NCBI GenBank assembly: GCA_945285915.1
Contig: CALYQL010000001.1
Coordinates: forward strand, 62,001 to 126,000
Origin: an uncultured Bartonella sp.
GTDB taxonomy: Bacteria > Pseudomonadota > Alphaproteobacteria > Rhizobiales > Rhizobiaceae
Direction of reading: 5' to 3'
Length of the DNA: 64,000 bases
Part shown: one piece after another, positions 18,126 to 29,891 of the stretch
Numbering within the stretch: the first letter of the stretch is position 1
Layout of the letters: each line of letters opens with the position of its first letter
Notes under the pieces: model-generated
The model's input: only the letters and a program-made list of their open reading frames with translations
Databases searched by the model: none
What the model was told of the DNA's origin: nothing
Made by a program: the position numbers and the translations under genes

Positions 18126-19589
18126 CTAATTTGTGCGTGTTCCACGATAAATATTTACCCCCAAATCCCGCACTTTTTTGCGCAACGTATTCCGGTTGAC
18201 GCCTAACAGCTCTGCTGCTTTTATCTGATTGCCTTTGGTTGCCGTCAAACAAGCGAGAATCAATGGATATTCCACTTCAGCCATCACGCGATGGTATAAC
18301 CCTGATGGTGGCAAATCAACGCCAAATGAAGCGAAGTATTTTTGCATATTCAACTCGACAGCCTCGGCAATCGTCATGGATTCATTATAAGTGCCGGTAT
18401 CCTGATGACCATTATTGCCTATTTCATTTCGCAATTCAGTTTCTATAACATCAACGGAAATTTCTTCTTGCGGATATAAAGCCGCTAAGCGACGGATTAG
18501 GTTTTCCAACTCTCTGACATTGCCTGGCCATGAGTAACGACGCAACCGTTCCAACCCGTCATTGCTAATATGTTTGAATGGCAAACCAGATTCCGCTGCC
18601 ATTTTAAAGAAATGACGAACAAGATCCGGTATATCGTCAGCGCGTTCACGCAACGCAGGAATACGCAATGGCACAACATTCAAGCGATAGTATAGGTCTT
18701 CGCGAAATTGCCCTTGATTAATCAATTGATGCAAATTCTTGTTGGTAGCAGCGACAATTCTAACGTCTGTTTTGATGGGCGTGCGCCCCCCAACCGTCAT
18801 ATATTCGCCTTGCTGCAAGACACGAAGCAATCTTGTTTGCGCCTCCATCGGCATGTCGCCAATTTCGTCGAGAAACAATGTTCCTCCATTGGCTTGTTCA
18901 AACCTACCACTTGAACGCGTATTTGCGCCAGTAAACGCCCCTTTTTCATGTCCAAAAAGTTCGGATTCAATTAGATCTTTTGGGATAGCTGCCATGTTGA
19001 TTGCAACAAATGGTCCTTTTTGACGCCGCCCATATTCGTGAAGCGCCCGAGCGACAAGTTCCTTTCCGGTACCAGATTCTCCCGTAATCATAACCGTTAA
19101 ATCTGTTTGCATCATTCTTGCCACAACACGATATATTTCCTGCATCGCTTGCGAGCGGCCAACTAGAGGCATAGCATCAGCAGTATCGTCTATTTTATCT
19201 TTTTCAATTTTGTGCCGTGGCTCTGCCATCGCCCGACCAACAATGTTAATTAGTTCAGATAAATCAAACGGTTTTGGCAGATAATCGTAAGCACCAGCCT
19301 CAGATGCTTTAATCGCCGTCATAAATGTGTTCTGGGCACTCATTACAATAACCGGAAGTTCTGGGCGAACTTTCTTAATGCGAGGCAACAAGTCAAATGC
19401 GTTTTCGTCTGGCATCACCACATCGGTAATCACCAAATCGCCATCGCCATTAGCAATCCATCTCCATAATAAAGCAGCATTTGGTGCAACACATACGTCA
19501 TAACCTGCACGCGATAATGCCTGATTAAGGACTGTGCGAATAGCGGCATCATCGTCCGCGACAAGTATCATGCCTTTGGCCATTATCAT
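18126..19589 (-). CDS. ntrC: Nitrogen regulator NtrC (sigma-54 activator)
   Basis: A 487-aa three-domain response regulator. The receiver (residues 6-125) has the acidic DDD pair and phospho-acceptor Asp in [10 protein letters not shown]. The AAA+ domain has Walker [15 protein letters not shown] for sigma-54 contact and [12 protein letters not shown] (Walker B). The C-terminal Fis-type HTH reads [17 protein letters not shown]. It activates nitrogen-assimilation genes under nitrogen limitation. Its ATG overlaps the ntrB stop, giving a tightly coupled dusB-ntrB-ntrC operon. In many relatives ntrY-ntrX follow; here the next gene is tRNA-Ser. Confidence 0.95.
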   Translation of the reverse strand: MIMAKGMILVADDDAAIRTVLNQALSRAGYDVCVAPNAALLWRWIANGDGDLVITDVVMPDENAFDLLPRIKKVRPELPVIVMSAQNTFMTAIKASEAGAYDYLPKPFDLSELINIVGRAMAEPRHKIEKDKIDDTADAMPLVGRSQAMQEIYRVVARMMQTDLTVMITGESGTGKELVARALHEYGRRQKGPFVAINMAAIPKDLIESELFGHEKGAFTGANTRSSGRFEQANGGTLFLDEIGDMPMEAQTRLLRVLQQGEYMTVGGRTPIKTDVRIVAATNKNLHQLINQGQFREDLYYRLNVVPLRIPALRERADDIPDLVRHFFKMAAESGLPFKHISNDGLERLRRYSWPGNVRELENLIRRLAALYPQEEISVDVIETELRNEIGNNGHQDTGTYNESMTIAEAVELNMQKYFASFGVDLPPSGLYHRVMAEVEYPLILACLTATKGNQIKAAELLGVNRNTLRKKVRDLGVNIYRGTRTN

Positions 19590-20716
19590 TCTCCCATCTG
19601 CTTATTATTGGCATCGTCCGGTTGCCACATTGGCAAAAGCACACGAAACACAGTCTTTCCTGGCTCGGATTCGCATTCCACAACACCACCGTGATCGTTC
19701 ACCAGCTTGGCGACCAGTGCTAGCCCTAAACCTTTGCCGTTCTGTTTGGTGGTAATAAAAGGATCAAAGAGGTTTTCCTGTATATCCGCCGGAACACCTG
19801 CCCCATTATCTTCAACAGTAAACTCCATAGGAAGTGTTACCTTGTCATATCGGCCTGGTACTGAGAGTCGAATCCCTGGTCGATACGATGATGTTAGTGT
19901 AATGGTTGCATTGTCTCGTCCGTTCAACGCTTCCGTTGCGTTTTTTACAAGATTAAGAAAAATCTGGATCAGTTGATCTCGGTTTGCAAAGACCGGAGGA
20001 AGTGAAGGATCATATTTCTCGATAAAATGTATGTCTCTGGCAAAACCACTCTTTGCAAGAACCTTCACATGATCGAGCACTGTATGAATGTTAACCGGAA
20101 AACGTTCAATCGGCCGTTCATCTGAAAACACTTCCATCCGATCAACCAAGGCAACAATTCTATCAGTTTCTTCCGTGATAAGGTGGGTTAGTTGCCTATC
20201 GTCTTCACTAACAACACCTTCCAATAATTGTGCAGCACCACGAATGCCCGATAATGGGTTCTTTATTTCGTGTGCAAGCATAGAAGCTAAGCCTGTGACT
20301 GAGCGAGCAGACCCACGATGAACCATTTGCCGATCAAGTTTTTCTGCCATGGATTTTTCTTGGAATAAAACAACAATACCGCCTGGTATATCGGCAATTG
20401 GCTGTACGAAAATGTCGACAAGTTTTTCATATCCTAACTTGGGTGATGACAAGTCAACATGATATTCATTAACCGGTTTAGGCTTTTCTCTGACCTGATT
20501 GATAAGCGACAATAAAGGGCTGCCAAATGGTAAAAAAGTCTCAAGCTTGTTGCGAGACAGGATCGCTGAACTTGCCCGAAAAAATTGCTCGGCATCGGCA
20601 TTGGCGTAAGCAATCTTATTATTTTCATCAAGCAGAATGATAGGGTGACGCACAGCATCAAGAACAGTTGTTGCTAGATTATTTTGTGAAATGTTGGTTT
20701 TATCTGGAACCATCAT
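19586..20716 (-). CDS. ntrB: Nitrogen-sensing histidine kinase NtrB
   Basis: A 376-aa soluble two-component kinase. Residues 15-120 form a PAS domain ([17 protein letters not shown]). The phospho-acceptor H-box is [18 protein letters not shown] near residue 145. N, G1 and G2 boxes of the HATPase follow ([26 protein letters not shown]). There is no membrane segment, as expected for a GlnB/PII-controlled NtrB. It phosphorylates NtrC in low nitrogen. It overlaps both neighbours by 4 nt. Confidence 0.95.
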   Translation of the reverse strand: MMVPDKTNISQNNLATTVLDAVRHPIILLDENNKIAYANADAEQFFRASSAILSRNKLETFLPFGSPLLSLINQVREKPKPVNEYHVDLSSPKLGYEKLVDIFVQPIADIPGGIVVLFQEKSMAEKLDRQMVHRGSARSVTGLASMLAHEIKNPLSGIRGAAQLLEGVVSEDDRQLTHLITEETDRIVALVDRMEVFSDERPIERFPVNIHTVLDHVKVLAKSGFARDIHFIEKYDPSLPPVFANRDQLIQIFLNLVKNATEALNGRDNATITLTSSYRPGIRLSVPGRYDKVTLPMEFTVEDNGAGVPADIQENLFDPFITTKQNGKGLGLALVAKLVNDHGGVVECESEPGKTVFRVLLPMWQPDDANNKQMGE

Positions 20717-21699
20717 GCTGCCTCTTCAGGATCAAGAGATTCACGTGAAAAAATATCAGAAAGAAGTGATAGAACATGGATCGGTTGCGTGGACGTCATC
20801 AACTCTTGGCGTTCTTTATCTGTATAAACACCATGCGCGTGTTTTTTTAGATACCAATCAAGGTGTTTTCTAGCGTGGCGTATGCCTATATGCTCGCCAT
20901 AATAATCCAGCATTGCCTGATAATGGTCGGCAACATAGCGTGCAATATCCTTGTCAAATGTATGGCCGGCAATTTCTCCAACCAGCCAAGGCGAACCATA
21001 TGTTGCGCGACCAATCATAACAGCGTCAGCACCAGATCGTCGCATACACTCTTCCGCATCTTTTGTGCTGGCTATGTCTCCATTGGCAACCAATGGAATG
21101 GATATAACATCACGAACCCTAGCCAATTCATCCCAATTGGCTTTACCGTTATAAAATTGCATTCTCGTGCGTCCATGCACGGTAATCATGGCGATACCTG
21201 CCTGCTCTGCCAATTTAGCCAATTCAGGAGCATTCATGCTGGTTTCGTCCCAACCAAGACGCATTTTTAGTGAAACTGGCACTGTGGCAACTTTTAGCAC
21301 CTCTTCTATTAGTGACATTGCGAGATCAAGATCGCGCATCAGCGCTGCACCAGAATATCCGCCAATAACTTTCTTAGCGGGACATCCCATATTAATATCA
21401 ATCATGTCAGCATTACTTTGTTGCACAATTTCTGCTGCTCTTGCCATCCATAATGCATCTCTACCAGCCAATTGTACAATATGTTGAGGAAGATCATTCC
21501 CCTCCATTCGCGTTAAGCTTTCTTCCGCTCCGGAACATAATTCAGCACTGGCTATCATCTCAGACACAACCATACCAGCGCCCGCTTGCCAGCTTCGTTG
21601 GCGGAAAGGTAAATCACTAACCCCTGACATCGGCGCTAGAAATACCCGATTGCGCAACTCAATATCGCCGACTTTCAGTGGACTGGTTAATATTGACAA
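20713..21699 (-). CDS. dusB: tRNA-dihydrouridine synthase DusB (NifR3)
   Basis: A 328-aa FMN-dependent Dus enzyme that reduces uridine in the tRNA D-loop. The TIM barrel begins [16 protein letters not shown], with the catalytic [10 protein letters not shown] motif (Cys near residue 100) and the [10 protein letters not shown] phosphate-binding region. It is the classic nifR3 gene at the head of the ntrBC operon in alphaproteobacteria. The TTG start has GAGG 8 nt upstream. The gene does not regulate nitrogen itself. Confidence 0.93.
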   Translation of the reverse strand: MSILTSPLKVGDIELRNRVFLAPMSGVSDLPFRQRSWQAGAGMVVSEMIASAELCSGAEESLTRMEGNDLPQHIVQLAGRDALWMARAAEIVQQSNADMIDINMGCPAKKVIGGYSGAALMRDLDLAMSLIEEVLKVATVPVSLKMRLGWDETSMNAPELAKLAEQAGIAMITVHGRTRMQFYNGKANWDELARVRDVISIPLVANGDIASTKDAEECMRRSGADAVMIGRATYGSPWLVGEIAGHTFDKDIARYVADHYQAMLDYYGEHIGIRHARKHLDWYLKKHAHGVYTDKERQELMTSTQPIHVLSLLSDIFSRESLDPEEAA

Positions 21700-21938
21700 G
21701 AATTATGCCTCTTAATTGTGCACTTTTAAAACCGCTTAAACAATAAGCACATTTTTTGCAAATGACAATAATACTACGACGGAAAAAGGTCGAAAGCGCC
21801 GCAATAAACTTAAATCTCATTGTTATGATTGGAACTGAAGAATGTAATATAATAGTATAAGACCTTGGTATGTCTCTTGAAACATACAAAAGGTCATACC
21901 ATCTCTCAGAGGTATATTGTAATTTTGAGGATACTATA

Positions 21939-22541
21939 ATGAAATTATATTTCTCTCCCGGTGCTTGCTCTCTTTCCCCTCACATCGTTGCCAATGAAGC
22001 TGGCATACCTATCCAGTTGGAAAAAGTAAATTTATCAACAAAACAAACTGCCAGTGGGAAAAATTTTCTATCTGTAACACCTAAAGGTTACGTTCCAGCA
22101 TTGGAACTCGATGATGGACGCGTCATTACAGAAGGGCCTGCTATTGTACAATATTTAGCAGATTTAAAACCTGAAAAGAATCTTGCTGAAAAACCAGGAA
22201 CATATGAACGCGCAAAAGTGCACGAATGGTTAAACTATATAGCAACCGAATTGCATAAAAATTTTAGTCCTCTTTTTCATCCTTCATCAGAGGACGCGAA
22301 AAAAGAAGCAACACAAAAACTTATCAATCGACTGAATCTTGCAGAAAAACAGCTGGAAAAATCAGAATATATTGCAAGCAGTCATTTCACTATTGCAGAT
22401 GCATATCTTTTCACCGTATTGACATGGTGTCCATTTGTTGGAGTCAGTTTAGATGCTTTGCCTGCATTAGCATCTTATAAAGATAAAATTGCCGACCGCG
22501 ATAGTGTGAAAAAAGCATTAGCGGACGAAAAAGCCGCCTAA
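21939..22541 (+). CDS. Glutathione S-transferase (beta-class GstA-like)
   Basis: A 200-aa cytosolic GST. The N-terminal thioredoxin-like domain starts KLYFSPGACSLSPHIV with the Cys-10 of the bacterial beta class, followed by the cis-Pro region GYVPALELDDG and the EGPAIVQYL glutathione-binding motif. The C-terminal helical domain is complete. ATG at 21939 with GAGG upstream is preferred over a start 69 bp earlier, which would add an unrelated N-terminus. It conjugates glutathione to electrophiles in detoxification. It is divergent from dusB. Confidence 0.9.
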   Translation: MKLYFSPGACSLSPHIVANEAGIPIQLEKVNLSTKQTASGKNFLSVTPKGYVPALELDDGRVITEGPAIVQYLADLKPEKNLAEKPGTYERAKVHEWLNYIATELHKNFSPLFHPSSEDAKKEATQKLINRLNLAEKQLEKSEYIASSHFTIADAYLFTVLTWCPFVGVSLDALPALASYKDKIADRDSVKKALADEKAA

Positions 22542-22868
22542 TCAAATAAAAGAATTATATTCAATAAATTGAATATAATATTTTAGATATAATCTTATAT
22601 GGCTGCTATATTAATATTATAGTGGTCATATTTTTTATAATAAAATATTAAAAAAAAAGATAAATCCAATATTTATAAAAACACCCCTAAGTTTACTTAA
22701 TCTATAAAAATTCGATTTAAAAAATCGGATATGTCCCATAATTAATTTTAACACAGTTGGTTTTCACGTATGCAGTTTTTCAGGGGGGATTGGGAAAATA
22801 TTTTTTCTCGTTTATTTTGAATTTTCCGCTTGAACTCATGACCTTTACCGTTATATTGCAACGGCACT
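22542..22868. other. 327-bp very AT-rich intergenic region
   Basis: No gene is supported. A small perfect inverted pair CGATTT/AAATCG is seen near 22713-22730. The region separates the GST gene from tRNA-Ser(GGA) and holds the tRNA promoter. Confidence 0.4.
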
Positions 22869-22958
22869 GGAGAGGTGGCCGAGTGGTTGAAGGCGCACGC
22901 CTGGAACGCGTGTATACGGGCAACCGTATCAAGGGTTCGAATCCCTTTCTCTCCGCCA
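22869..22958 (+). tRNA. tRNA-Ser(GGA)
   Basis: A 90-nt class II tRNA with acceptor GGAGAGG, the long variable arm, anticodon GGA within CCTGGAACG, T-arm GGGTTCGAATCCC and encoded CCA (22956-22958). It is the last intact gene before the island boundary, 130 bp upstream of the first direct repeat. Confidence 0.96.
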
Positions 22959-23080
22959 TATCATCTAAAAAAGATGTTTGTATTCAAATCATTGCATCAT
23001 TATTTGTGTTATCCTTTCCCCATTTCTCCCCTCACAGGAAATTCGCTATCGACACCTGGGAACGTATTGTTTCGAATGTT

Positions 23081-23092
23081 AACCGTATAAAA
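23081..23092. repeat. Left 12-bp flank of the island (possible target duplication)
   Basis: AACCGTATAAAA here is repeated exactly at 33142-33153, just outside the far repeat. Its last bases overlap the start of the long repeat. This fits a target-site duplication or the footprint of recombination between the two repeats. Confidence 0.5.
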
Positions 23093-23359
23093 ATTACGGT
23101 GGTCGTAATTTTCTTCAAAGCCGGTTTTACAGGCTTTTAAAGATGCTTCAAAGGTTTTTAAAATTTCTGCATGACATTTCAATAAAAAATAACAGACAGT
23201 CAAATTTCATCATAATTTCAGGCGCGCAGGCTAAATCCACGTGTCAAATTTGTTTTTCACGGTTTACCGTGCGATTACTGAAAAGTTCTTTGTTTTCAGC
23301 CTGTTCCCATGAAATATCGATTTATCCAGTTTACTGTAATATATAATGTCAAACAACAA
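23090..23359. repeat. Long direct repeat, copy 1 (left island end)
   Basis: A 270-bp element in the same orientation as the 280-bp copy at 32864-33143. It begins AAAATTACGG and ends CAAACAACAA in both copies. It holds three hairpins: AAAATTACG/CGTAATTTT, AAAGCC/GGCTTT and CTGAAAA/TTTTCAG, whose stems are kept in both copies while loops vary. A fourth (CACGGT/ACCGTG) is only in this copy. Short frames across it look non-functional, because most differences between the copies change the residue. Confidence 0.8.
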
Positions 23360-23571
23360 GGAAGTTGCCTTCCTTTTGTTGATAATAATACTTTTCACCC
23401 TTTTCATCCACGCTGAAACCACCACGTGACCCAATGGCTTTTTGTAAATCACTTATTGTCCGACCTTGCCATGCAGCTTGTGGTTCAGCAGGGATATTGG
23501 TTGAAAATCAGCAGCTACTCAAAAGCACGAACAGTGGTGCCAGGATAAGAAACGTACCCATTGGCTTTTCT
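23349..23571 (-). pseudogene. Broken small lipoprotein gene cut by the repeat
   Basis: Read on the minus strand from ATG 23571, a signal GTFLILAPLFVLLSSC ends in a lipobox-like Cys, followed at once by an in-frame TGA. The frame then continues FSTNIPAEPQAAWQGR and SRGGFSVDEKGEKYY before ending at a stop formed inside the repeat sequence. It looks like a lipoprotein gene with a nonsense change and a 3' end replaced by repeat copy 1. The family is not recognised. Confidence 0.45.
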
Positions 23572-23937
23572 CATCGTTGGATTGATAGGTGTAATCGGTA
23601 TAGGGTGTAACATATTCATACAACGATTTATTTCACCAAAATTTATTTAATAAACATCACCGTGTAACAACAAATAAAAATGCTTTAGAGGGAGACAATA
23701 GGTTTTGTTCGTTTGTTTTGTTGTCTGGGTTCGCTATTATAGCTGCACACAACACGGAGAAATATCTGTTAAAGAAGGTTTTAATGCTTACTTTCAGTTA
23801 GAGCGTTTATTCTTAGTCATTTCGCAGGCTTTAGCGTTATCGTCTGTTTAGTTTCGTCGCGAAATTTGATGTTAAAAGGCAACCACGAACCAGCCGGATT
23901 TCTGTCGATGCCATGTCCTTGATTGAATATACGGTCT
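23572..23937. other. 366-bp gap with a short remnant
   Basis: On the minus strand near 23540-23630 a frame reads EYVTPYTDYTYQSNDEKSQW, overlapping the start of the broken lipoprotein gene; it may be the C-terminus of a second related gene. Nothing is supported between about 23640 and the hsdR stop. Confidence 0.3.
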
Positions 23938-26900
23938 TCAAATTTTTCCGCCAATGCCTTTAAACTTTTCAACAAAAGCAGAAATTTTATCCAAAACTGT
24001 TTTCTTTTTTGACGAATATTGCGGATTAAGCGGACTCATTCTCGGAAGAGCATCACTTAAATCAGTACCGTTTTCATTGGCAAATTCATGCTTTAGAGAG
24101 GTCGTCAAATAACGTTTCGCCGCATCCTCCCGCAATTTTTCGGAAGCAATCAGTTCTTCGGCTTCCCGTGCCTGTTCTTTTTGTGCAAATAGATAGAACT
24201 CGTCGATAATGCTATTTTTATCAGAAATTTTATCAAAATCGATGTGATTGATAAAATCGACAATCAGGCTTTCTTTGGCTCTGCTTCCCACGCTTGAGCG
24301 GATCAACCGGCGTCCCTCTTCGATAATAGTCGCCTTATCCTTGTTTTTTCTGGCTTCTTCAAAAATAAGTTCGAGAATATAATCAAGGTTGATTTCTTGC
24401 GATTTCAACAAATCGACTTCAAAGACGACGTCTTCCCAAATGTCTGGTATATCGTCTGGTTTTTTACCTGCTCTTTGTTGACGAAGCCAATCGCGAATAT
24501 CGTTGTAGGTTGATCGGTAATCTTGCAAGAGACGAATGTCCGGAACGTCAATCTCTTGCAGTTCTTTCAATTTTTCATCATCAATCTGATATTTTGCTTG
24601 TAAAGCAGCAACTTCTTCAGGGTTTTCAATGTCTATTTTTTTAAGTTCATTAAGACAGGTAAACTCATCATAATTCCGCAATATGTTTTCAATGCACAAA
24701 TATTCGCCAAAAAGGTTGACAAAGTCTTTTTTGTCTTTTTCCTTATCAATAGCGGTCGGGTCGGAAAATCGCCTCTTGAGTTCGTTGACAATCTCGATGT
24801 AACCACGGTGTAGCTCGCCTGTACGCTCGTCCGTATAGCCCCTGATATAATCCACGAAACTCCGCTCAAGAGCGATATCTTCTATGTCGTCATGATTTTT
24901 TTGACCAAAAAGCTTCAAGGCGTCGATTGTCGGCTGTTCAAGATCACGAAAGGTTATAATATTGCCGAATGTTTTGGTTGCATTATAAATGCGATTTGTG
25001 CGCGAATAGGCCTGAATAAGGCCATGATAGCGAAGATTTTTATCAACAAACAAAGTGTTCAATTGTGGAGCATCAAAACCTGTCAAAAACATGCCGACAA
25101 CAATTAGAAGATCAACTTCCTGTTTTTTTACCCTTAAAGAAAGATCACGATAATAATTCTGGAAGCCCTCACTATCGACACTGAACTTGCTTTTAAAATC
25201 TTCGTTATAATCGTTGATTGCAGCTGTTAGAAACTCTTTATCCGACTGGTCAAGTTGTGAGGGATCAAAGCTCTCGTCGGCAATGTCACCTTTAGCATCG
25301 GGTACTTTTTCGCATAGTGCATCTTGTTCGCCATTGGCTGCAAAAGAAAAAATCGTTGCAATTGTTAATCTATGTTTGCAGCCTTTTTGCAACTCTTTCA
25401 AACAGTTATAGTAAGCTTTGGCAGCCTTCACGCTTGAAACCGCAAACATAGCATTAAAACCTTTGCCATTTGGTACATTGCGGTGTGTTTTTATAGAAAA
25501 ATTGTCGAGAATATAACGCGAAATTTCTTTAATTCGATTGGGGTGTAGCAATGCGTCACTAGTTTCGGCAGCCGAGAGCTTTTCAATGTCCTGTTCACTT
25601 TCCACTTTGTTGAACAGCGGGCGCACATTATTGTAATCAACCTTGAATTTTAAAACCTTTTCATCACGAATAGCATCGGTGATAACATAGCTATGCAATA
25701 ATTCACCGAAAACGCTTTTGGTCGTTTGGGCGCCTAAGGCATTTTCCTCAAATATTGGGGTTCCTGTAAAACCGAACTGATAAAACTGCTTGAACTTCTT
25801 GTTAATATTCTTTTGTGCTTCCCCGAATTGCGAACGATGCGCTTCGTCGAAAATGAAAACAACCTGCTTGTTATAGATTGACAAATCGTCTTCACTTTTT
25901 ATCAGATTGTTAAGTTTCTGAATGGTCGTAACGATGATTTTATTATCATTAGTCTCAATATTGCGCTTCAATCCCGCCGTGTTGTTGGATCCAATAACGC
26001 TATCGGGCGAAAAACGCCGGTATTCTTTCATCGTTTGATAATCAAGGTCCTTGCGGTCGACCACAAACAGAACCTTGTCAATAAAATCGAGTTCGGTTGC
26101 CATAAGCGCTGTTTTAAAACTGGTCAGCGTTTTCCCCGAACCTGTTGTATGCCAGATAAAGCCGCCGCCTTCTGTGCTGTGCCATTTTTTAGCATTATGG
26201 GCGGATTTTAGTTTCCACAAAATACGTTCTGTTGCGGCAATCTGATAGGGACGCATAATCAACAGAGTATTTTCCACATCAAAAATCGAATAATTTATAA
26301 GTATATTGAGCAACGTGTTCTTGGAAAGAAATGTAGCGGTAAAATCTTTCAGATCGGATATAATTGTATTGTCCGAACGCGCCCAATTCATCGTGAAATC
26401 GAAGCTATTTTTGTCACGCTTGGTAGTATTGGCAAAATAACGTGTGTTCGTACCGTTAGAAATGACAAATATCTGCAAAAACTTGAACAGCGAATTATCT
26501 TTATTGAAGCTTTCTTTTGTATAGCGATGAATCTGGTTGAATGCTTCACGTATGGCAACGCCACGCTTTTTGAGTTCCACCTGAACCAATGGCAAGCCGT
26601 TGACCAGAATGGTTACATCATAGCGGTTGGCAAAGGTACCCTCTTGTTCAAACTGGTTAATAACCTGAAGCTGATTGCGAAAAATGTTCTTTTTATCAAT
26701 GAGATAAATATTTTTTATTTTACCACTATCGAAAATAAAATCATAAATATGGTTGTTCTGGATTTTGCGGGTTTTATCAATAATCGTGTCACTTGGACGA
26801 TCAAGATATTCGGTTAAAAACCTCTGCCATTCACTGTCTGAAAACTTCACGGAATTCAACTTTTGCAATTGCTCGCGCAGATTTAAAAGTAAAGCTTCAT

Positions 26901-27072
26901 GTGAGGTCAGCGAAGGCAAATATTCATAGCCCTGAGAAGACAGATCTTTTATAAGCTCATTTTCAAGATCGGCTTCTGTCTGGTAGGTAGTACCTATTTG
27001 ATCTATGGTGTCGTAACGATCAAGCACAATAAAATTGTTTGTTTCGGCAATCGGTTTTGTTTCAACAGCCAT
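23938..27072 (-). CDS. hsdR: Type I restriction enzyme R subunit
   Basis: A 1044-aa HsdR. The N-terminal PD-(D/E)xK nuclease has Asp-152 and the E166-x-K168 pair (VQVELKK). The SF2 translocase follows, with Walker A TTGSGKT at 309-315 and DEAH at 409-412, then motif [10 protein letters not shown] near residue 700 and a helical C-terminal domain for the methylase core. It cleaves DNA after ATP-driven translocation from unmethylated target sites. It is last in hsdM-hsdS-hsdR, 23 bp after hsdS, with a purine-rich ribosome-binding site. Full length and motifs suggest it is active. Confidence 0.94.
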   Translation of the reverse strand: MAVETKPIAETNNFIVLDRYDTIDQIGTTYQTEADLENELIKDLSSQGYEYLPSLTSHEALLLNLREQLQKLNSVKFSDSEWQRFLTEYLDRPSDTIIDKTRKIQNNHIYDFIFDSGKIKNIYLIDKKNIFRNQLQVINQFEQEGTFANRYDVTILVNGLPLVQVELKKRGVAIREAFNQIHRYTKESFNKDNSLFKFLQIFVISNGTNTRYFANTTKRDKNSFDFTMNWARSDNTIISDLKDFTATFLSKNTLLNILINYSIFDVENTLLIMRPYQIAATERILWKLKSAHNAKKWHSTEGGGFIWHTTGSGKTLTSFKTALMATELDFIDKVLFVVDRKDLDYQTMKEYRRFSPDSVIGSNNTAGLKRNIETNDNKIIVTTIQKLNNLIKSEDDLSIYNKQVVFIFDEAHRSQFGEAQKNINKKFKQFYQFGFTGTPIFEENALGAQTTKSVFGELLHSYVITDAIRDEKVLKFKVDYNNVRPLFNKVESEQDIEKLSAAETSDALLHPNRIKEISRYILDNFSIKTHRNVPNGKGFNAMFAVSSVKAAKAYYNCLKELQKGCKHRLTIATIFSFAANGEQDALCEKVPDAKGDIADESFDPSQLDQSDKEFLTAAINDYNEDFKSKFSVDSEGFQNYYRDLSLRVKKQEVDLLIVVGMFLTGFDAPQLNTLFVDKNLRYHGLIQAYSRTNRIYNATKTFGNIITFRDLEQPTIDALKLFGQKNHDDIEDIALERSFVDYIRGYTDERTGELHRGYIEIVNELKRRFSDPTAIDKEKDKKDFVNLFGEYLCIENILRNYDEFTCLNELKKIDIENPEEVAALQAKYQIDDEKLKELQEIDVPDIRLLQDYRSTYNDIRDWLRQQRAGKKPDDIPDIWEDVVFEVDLLKSQEINLDYILELIFEEARKNKDKATIIEEGRRLIRSSVGSRAKESLIVDFINHIDFDKISDKNSIIDEFYLFAQKEQAREAEELIASEKLREDAAKRYLTTSLKHEFANENGTDLSDALPRMSPLNPQYSSKKKTVLDKISAFVEKFKGIGGKI

Positions 27073-27095
27073 ATTCCCCGCCTTATGCAGTTAAT

Positions 27096-28277
27096 TTATA
27101 CGTTCGTCGGACTATGTTTTATTGCATCATTTCCTAGTTTAGAAAAATTCAATAACTGATTCCGATAATATTCATATTGTTTATTTCGCAATTCAATTTC
27201 TCTCGGTAGTCCTTCAGTGATAGAAGTTGTCAAAACATCAAACTTGTCAAGAATATCAATAATGCGTTGTTGTTCAGTAAGTGGAAGGATAGGAATTCGG
27301 AATTTACTAATTTCACTTAAATTTATTTTAATCGGTACAGCATTAACAAGTGTTCGTCTATAAAGCTCAGTTTTTCCATAGTTACTTTCAATCGTATGGA
27401 TAAGGTATTTAGGCAATATAACTTTTTTATTTGCTCGAATTAAAGCTAAAGTTACATAATACGCGATTGGTTTATCATTATTGACTAATGCACAAGTTCC
27501 AATGTCACCAATTCTTGTCATAAAAACATCATCAATCTGAGGTTTAATTTTATATTTTTCAAAATCCACTAGTGATATACGTTTTTTTGTTGAATATAAA
27601 TTCTTAATATTTTCGACACTAACAAAAGGTATACCAACGTCTGTATACCTTGGTGTTTGGTGAGTGCCATCATAAACCTCCGCGATTTCTCCCAGCGTCT
27701 TCCATTCGACTTCATTATCACAAAAAATCATTAGGCTATTACGATAATAGTTGTATTGTTTTTTGCGTTCATTAAGCTCTGCGATAAGCTCTGCGGTATG
27801 AGCCGTAAACGCATCCAATATTTTCACAATTTTCTTTTGAACCGATAATGGGGGAATAGGAATGGGAATGTTAACTAATTTTGTCTTAGTTAATTTTGCT
27901 CTAGTACCACCACTTAGAAAAGGTAGAAAATTCATATTCTTTAAAACATGAAATAAAAATCTATTAATAACTTTATCATTACCTTGGATAACGTGAACAT
28001 GGTTATTAGCCCAAAAACATCCGCATGCCCATTGAACAGAGTAATTTAAGATGCTTTTTGAGCCATCTTCTGCCACTAAAACATAGTCACCTTCATGGGT
28101 ATAGCCTTGAACATAGTCCTGAATATTGTTAGCTCCATAATATGGAGTTGCTCCTGCCTTTCGCAATTCAGCTTTTATAGGTCGTCGTGCATTATCAGCG
28201 ATCTTTACTATTTCACCAAGAGGCTTCCATTCGACCTCGGCGCCTTTGAGCAGCTTTTCTATGATCGTCTCGCTCAT
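27096..28277 (-). CDS. hsdS: Type I restriction specificity subunit
   Basis: A 393-aa HsdS with two target-recognition domains (about residues 15-155 and 190-350). Each is followed by a conserved helical spacer: [20 protein letters not shown] with YNYYRNSL, and [15 protein letters not shown] with YEYYRNQLL. Both domains begin with the EWKxLGEI pattern. It sets the bipartite DNA sequence for methylation and cleavage. Its ATG overlaps the hsdM stop (ATGA). The recognition site cannot be read from sequence. The C-terminus is intact. Confidence 0.93.
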   Translation of the reverse strand: MSETIIEKLLKGAEVEWKPLGEIVKIADNARRPIKAELRKAGATPYYGANNIQDYVQGYTHEGDYVLVAEDGSKSILNYSVQWACGCFWANNHVHVIQGNDKVINRFLFHVLKNMNFLPFLSGGTRAKLTKTKLVNIPIPIPPLSVQKKIVKILDAFTAHTAELIAELNERKKQYNYYRNSLMIFCDNEVEWKTLGEIAEVYDGTHQTPRYTDVGIPFVSVENIKNLYSTKKRISLVDFEKYKIKPQIDDVFMTRIGDIGTCALVNNDKPIAYYVTLALIRANKKVILPKYLIHTIESNYGKTELYRRTLVNAVPIKINLSEISKFRIPILPLTEQQRIIDILDKFDVLTTSITEGLPREIELRNKQYEYYRNQLLNFSKLGNDAIKHSPTNV

Positions 28278-29818
28278 GCTTCTATCTCCGCAACAATCTG
28301 ATCGATTTCAGCGCGAAGTTTGTCGATTTTTTCGACCGTCTCTTTGATTTCAGCATTGAGTTTTTTAATGTCGATTTTCTCTCTTTTATCTTCCTGTTCC
28401 ACATAAGAGCTTACAGAAAGATTATAATTGTTTTCCTTGATCGCTTCATAAGAAACCATCTTCATTTTATAATCGACATCTTGCTTATCTGAGAAGAGCT
28501 TCAAGATTTCGGTGATATTTTCTTCTGTTAGAATATTATTATTGGTTTCCTTTTTGAAAATGTCACTGGCATCAATAAAGGCTGTTTCGGTATGCCGCTT
28601 GTTTTTTGCCAGAATTAAAATATTAACGGAGATGCTGGTACCGAAAAACAGATTGGGTGCCAGCGCGATAACCGTATCAACATAATTGTTATCAATCAGA
28701 TATTGGCGAATTTTTTGTTCGGCTCCGCCACGGTAAAAAATACCTGGAAAGCAGACAATTGCCGCACGCCCTTTGGGAGAAAGATAGCTTAAAGCATGGA
28801 GAACAAAAGCAAAATCTGCCTTCGACTTCGGTGGCAATACGCCGGCAGGGGCAAAACGCTCATCATTGATAAGGGTCGGATCATCGCCACCAATCCAGTG
28901 AACTGAATAGGGAGGATTGGAAACAATAGCATCAAACGGTTTGTCGTTATTATGTTTCGGATCCAATAATGTGTTGCCCAATGCAATATCGAATTTGTCA
29001 TAATTGACATTATGCAAAAACATATTCATACGGGCGAGATTATAGGTGGTATGGTTGATTTCCTGACCGAAAAATCCTTCTTCAATAATGTGGTCGTCAA
29101 ATTGCTTCTTCGCCTGTAATAACAAAGATCCCGAACCTGCTGCCGGGTCATATATTTTATTGACATGGTCCTGACCATATAAGGCAAGTCGGGCAATAAG
29201 CGTCGACACGCTTTGCGGCGTAAAAAACTCGCCACCGGATTTACCGGCATTGGCAGCGTAATTGGAAATCAGATATTCATAAGCATCGCCGAACAGATCA
29301 ATGTGATTATCCTGAAAATCTCCGAGATCAAATTCCGCCACCCCCTTTAGCACCTTGGCCAAAGTTTTGTTTTTATCTTGAACAGAATGTCCCAATCTGT
29401 TGCTGGTTGTATCAAAATCGGCAAAAAGGCCTTTAATATCCGGTTCAGAATCATGCCCATTAGCCGAATTTTCAATAGCGTCGAATATTTTTTTGAGGTC
29501 AATATTGAGCTCGTCATTCTGCTCGGCTGTTGCAACGACATTTTCAAACAACTGACTAGGAGCGATAAAATAACCTTTTTCCTTTATCGCAAGAATACGC
29601 GTTTCGTCGGGAATGTCTTTATCTGCGATTTTTGCATAATTGATCGTTTCATCGTCTGCTTGAATGTAGTCACAGAAATTCTCACTCATAAAACGATAAA
29701 ACAATGTGCCCAGCACATATTGCTTGAAATCCCAACCATCAACCGAACCACGCACATTATTGGCAATTTGCCAGATTTGGCGATGCAATGCTTGACGCTG
29801 TTGTTGGCTCTCAGACAT
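28274..29818 (-). CDS. hsdM: Type I DNA methyltransferase M subunit
   Basis: A 514-aa N6-adenine methyltransferase. The N-terminal HsdM helical domain ([20 protein letters not shown]) precedes SAM motif [13 protein letters not shown] (near residue 225) and catalytic motif IV NPPY (near residue 305). A C-terminal coiled coil ([16 protein letters not shown]) would contact HsdS. It protects host sites and, with HsdS and HsdR, forms the restriction complex. It is first in the operon; the broken gene at 29892-30574 lies just upstream in the same direction. Confidence 0.95.
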   Translation of the reverse strand: MSESQQQRQALHRQIWQIANNVRGSVDGWDFKQYVLGTLFYRFMSENFCDYIQADDETINYAKIADKDIPDETRILAIKEKGYFIAPSQLFENVVATAEQNDELNIDLKKIFDAIENSANGHDSEPDIKGLFADFDTTSNRLGHSVQDKNKTLAKVLKGVAEFDLGDFQDNHIDLFGDAYEYLISNYAANAGKSGGEFFTPQSVSTLIARLALYGQDHVNKIYDPAAGSGSLLLQAKKQFDDHIIEEGFFGQEINHTTYNLARMNMFLHNVNYDKFDIALGNTLLDPKHNNDKPFDAIVSNPPYSVHWIGGDDPTLINDERFAPAGVLPPKSKADFAFVLHALSYLSPKGRAAIVCFPGIFYRGGAEQKIRQYLIDNNYVDTVIALAPNLFFGTSISVNILILAKNKRHTETAFIDASDIFKKETNNNILTEENITEILKLFSDKQDVDYKMKMVSYEAIKENNYNLSVSSYVEQEDKREKIDIKKLNAEIKETVEKIDKLRAEIDQIVAEIEA

Positions 29819-29891
29819 TTCACGACTTCCCTTAAAAACTATTTTACTTTATTTAGCGCAAAGTAAACGGGGTTAACAAGCCTATTTAAAT

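Noticed and set aside
22757-23140. Frames of 70-127 codons crossing tRNA-Ser(GGA).
   Set aside because: They read through the tRNA and its flank in several frames with no ribosome-binding site; the tRNA is the real feature.
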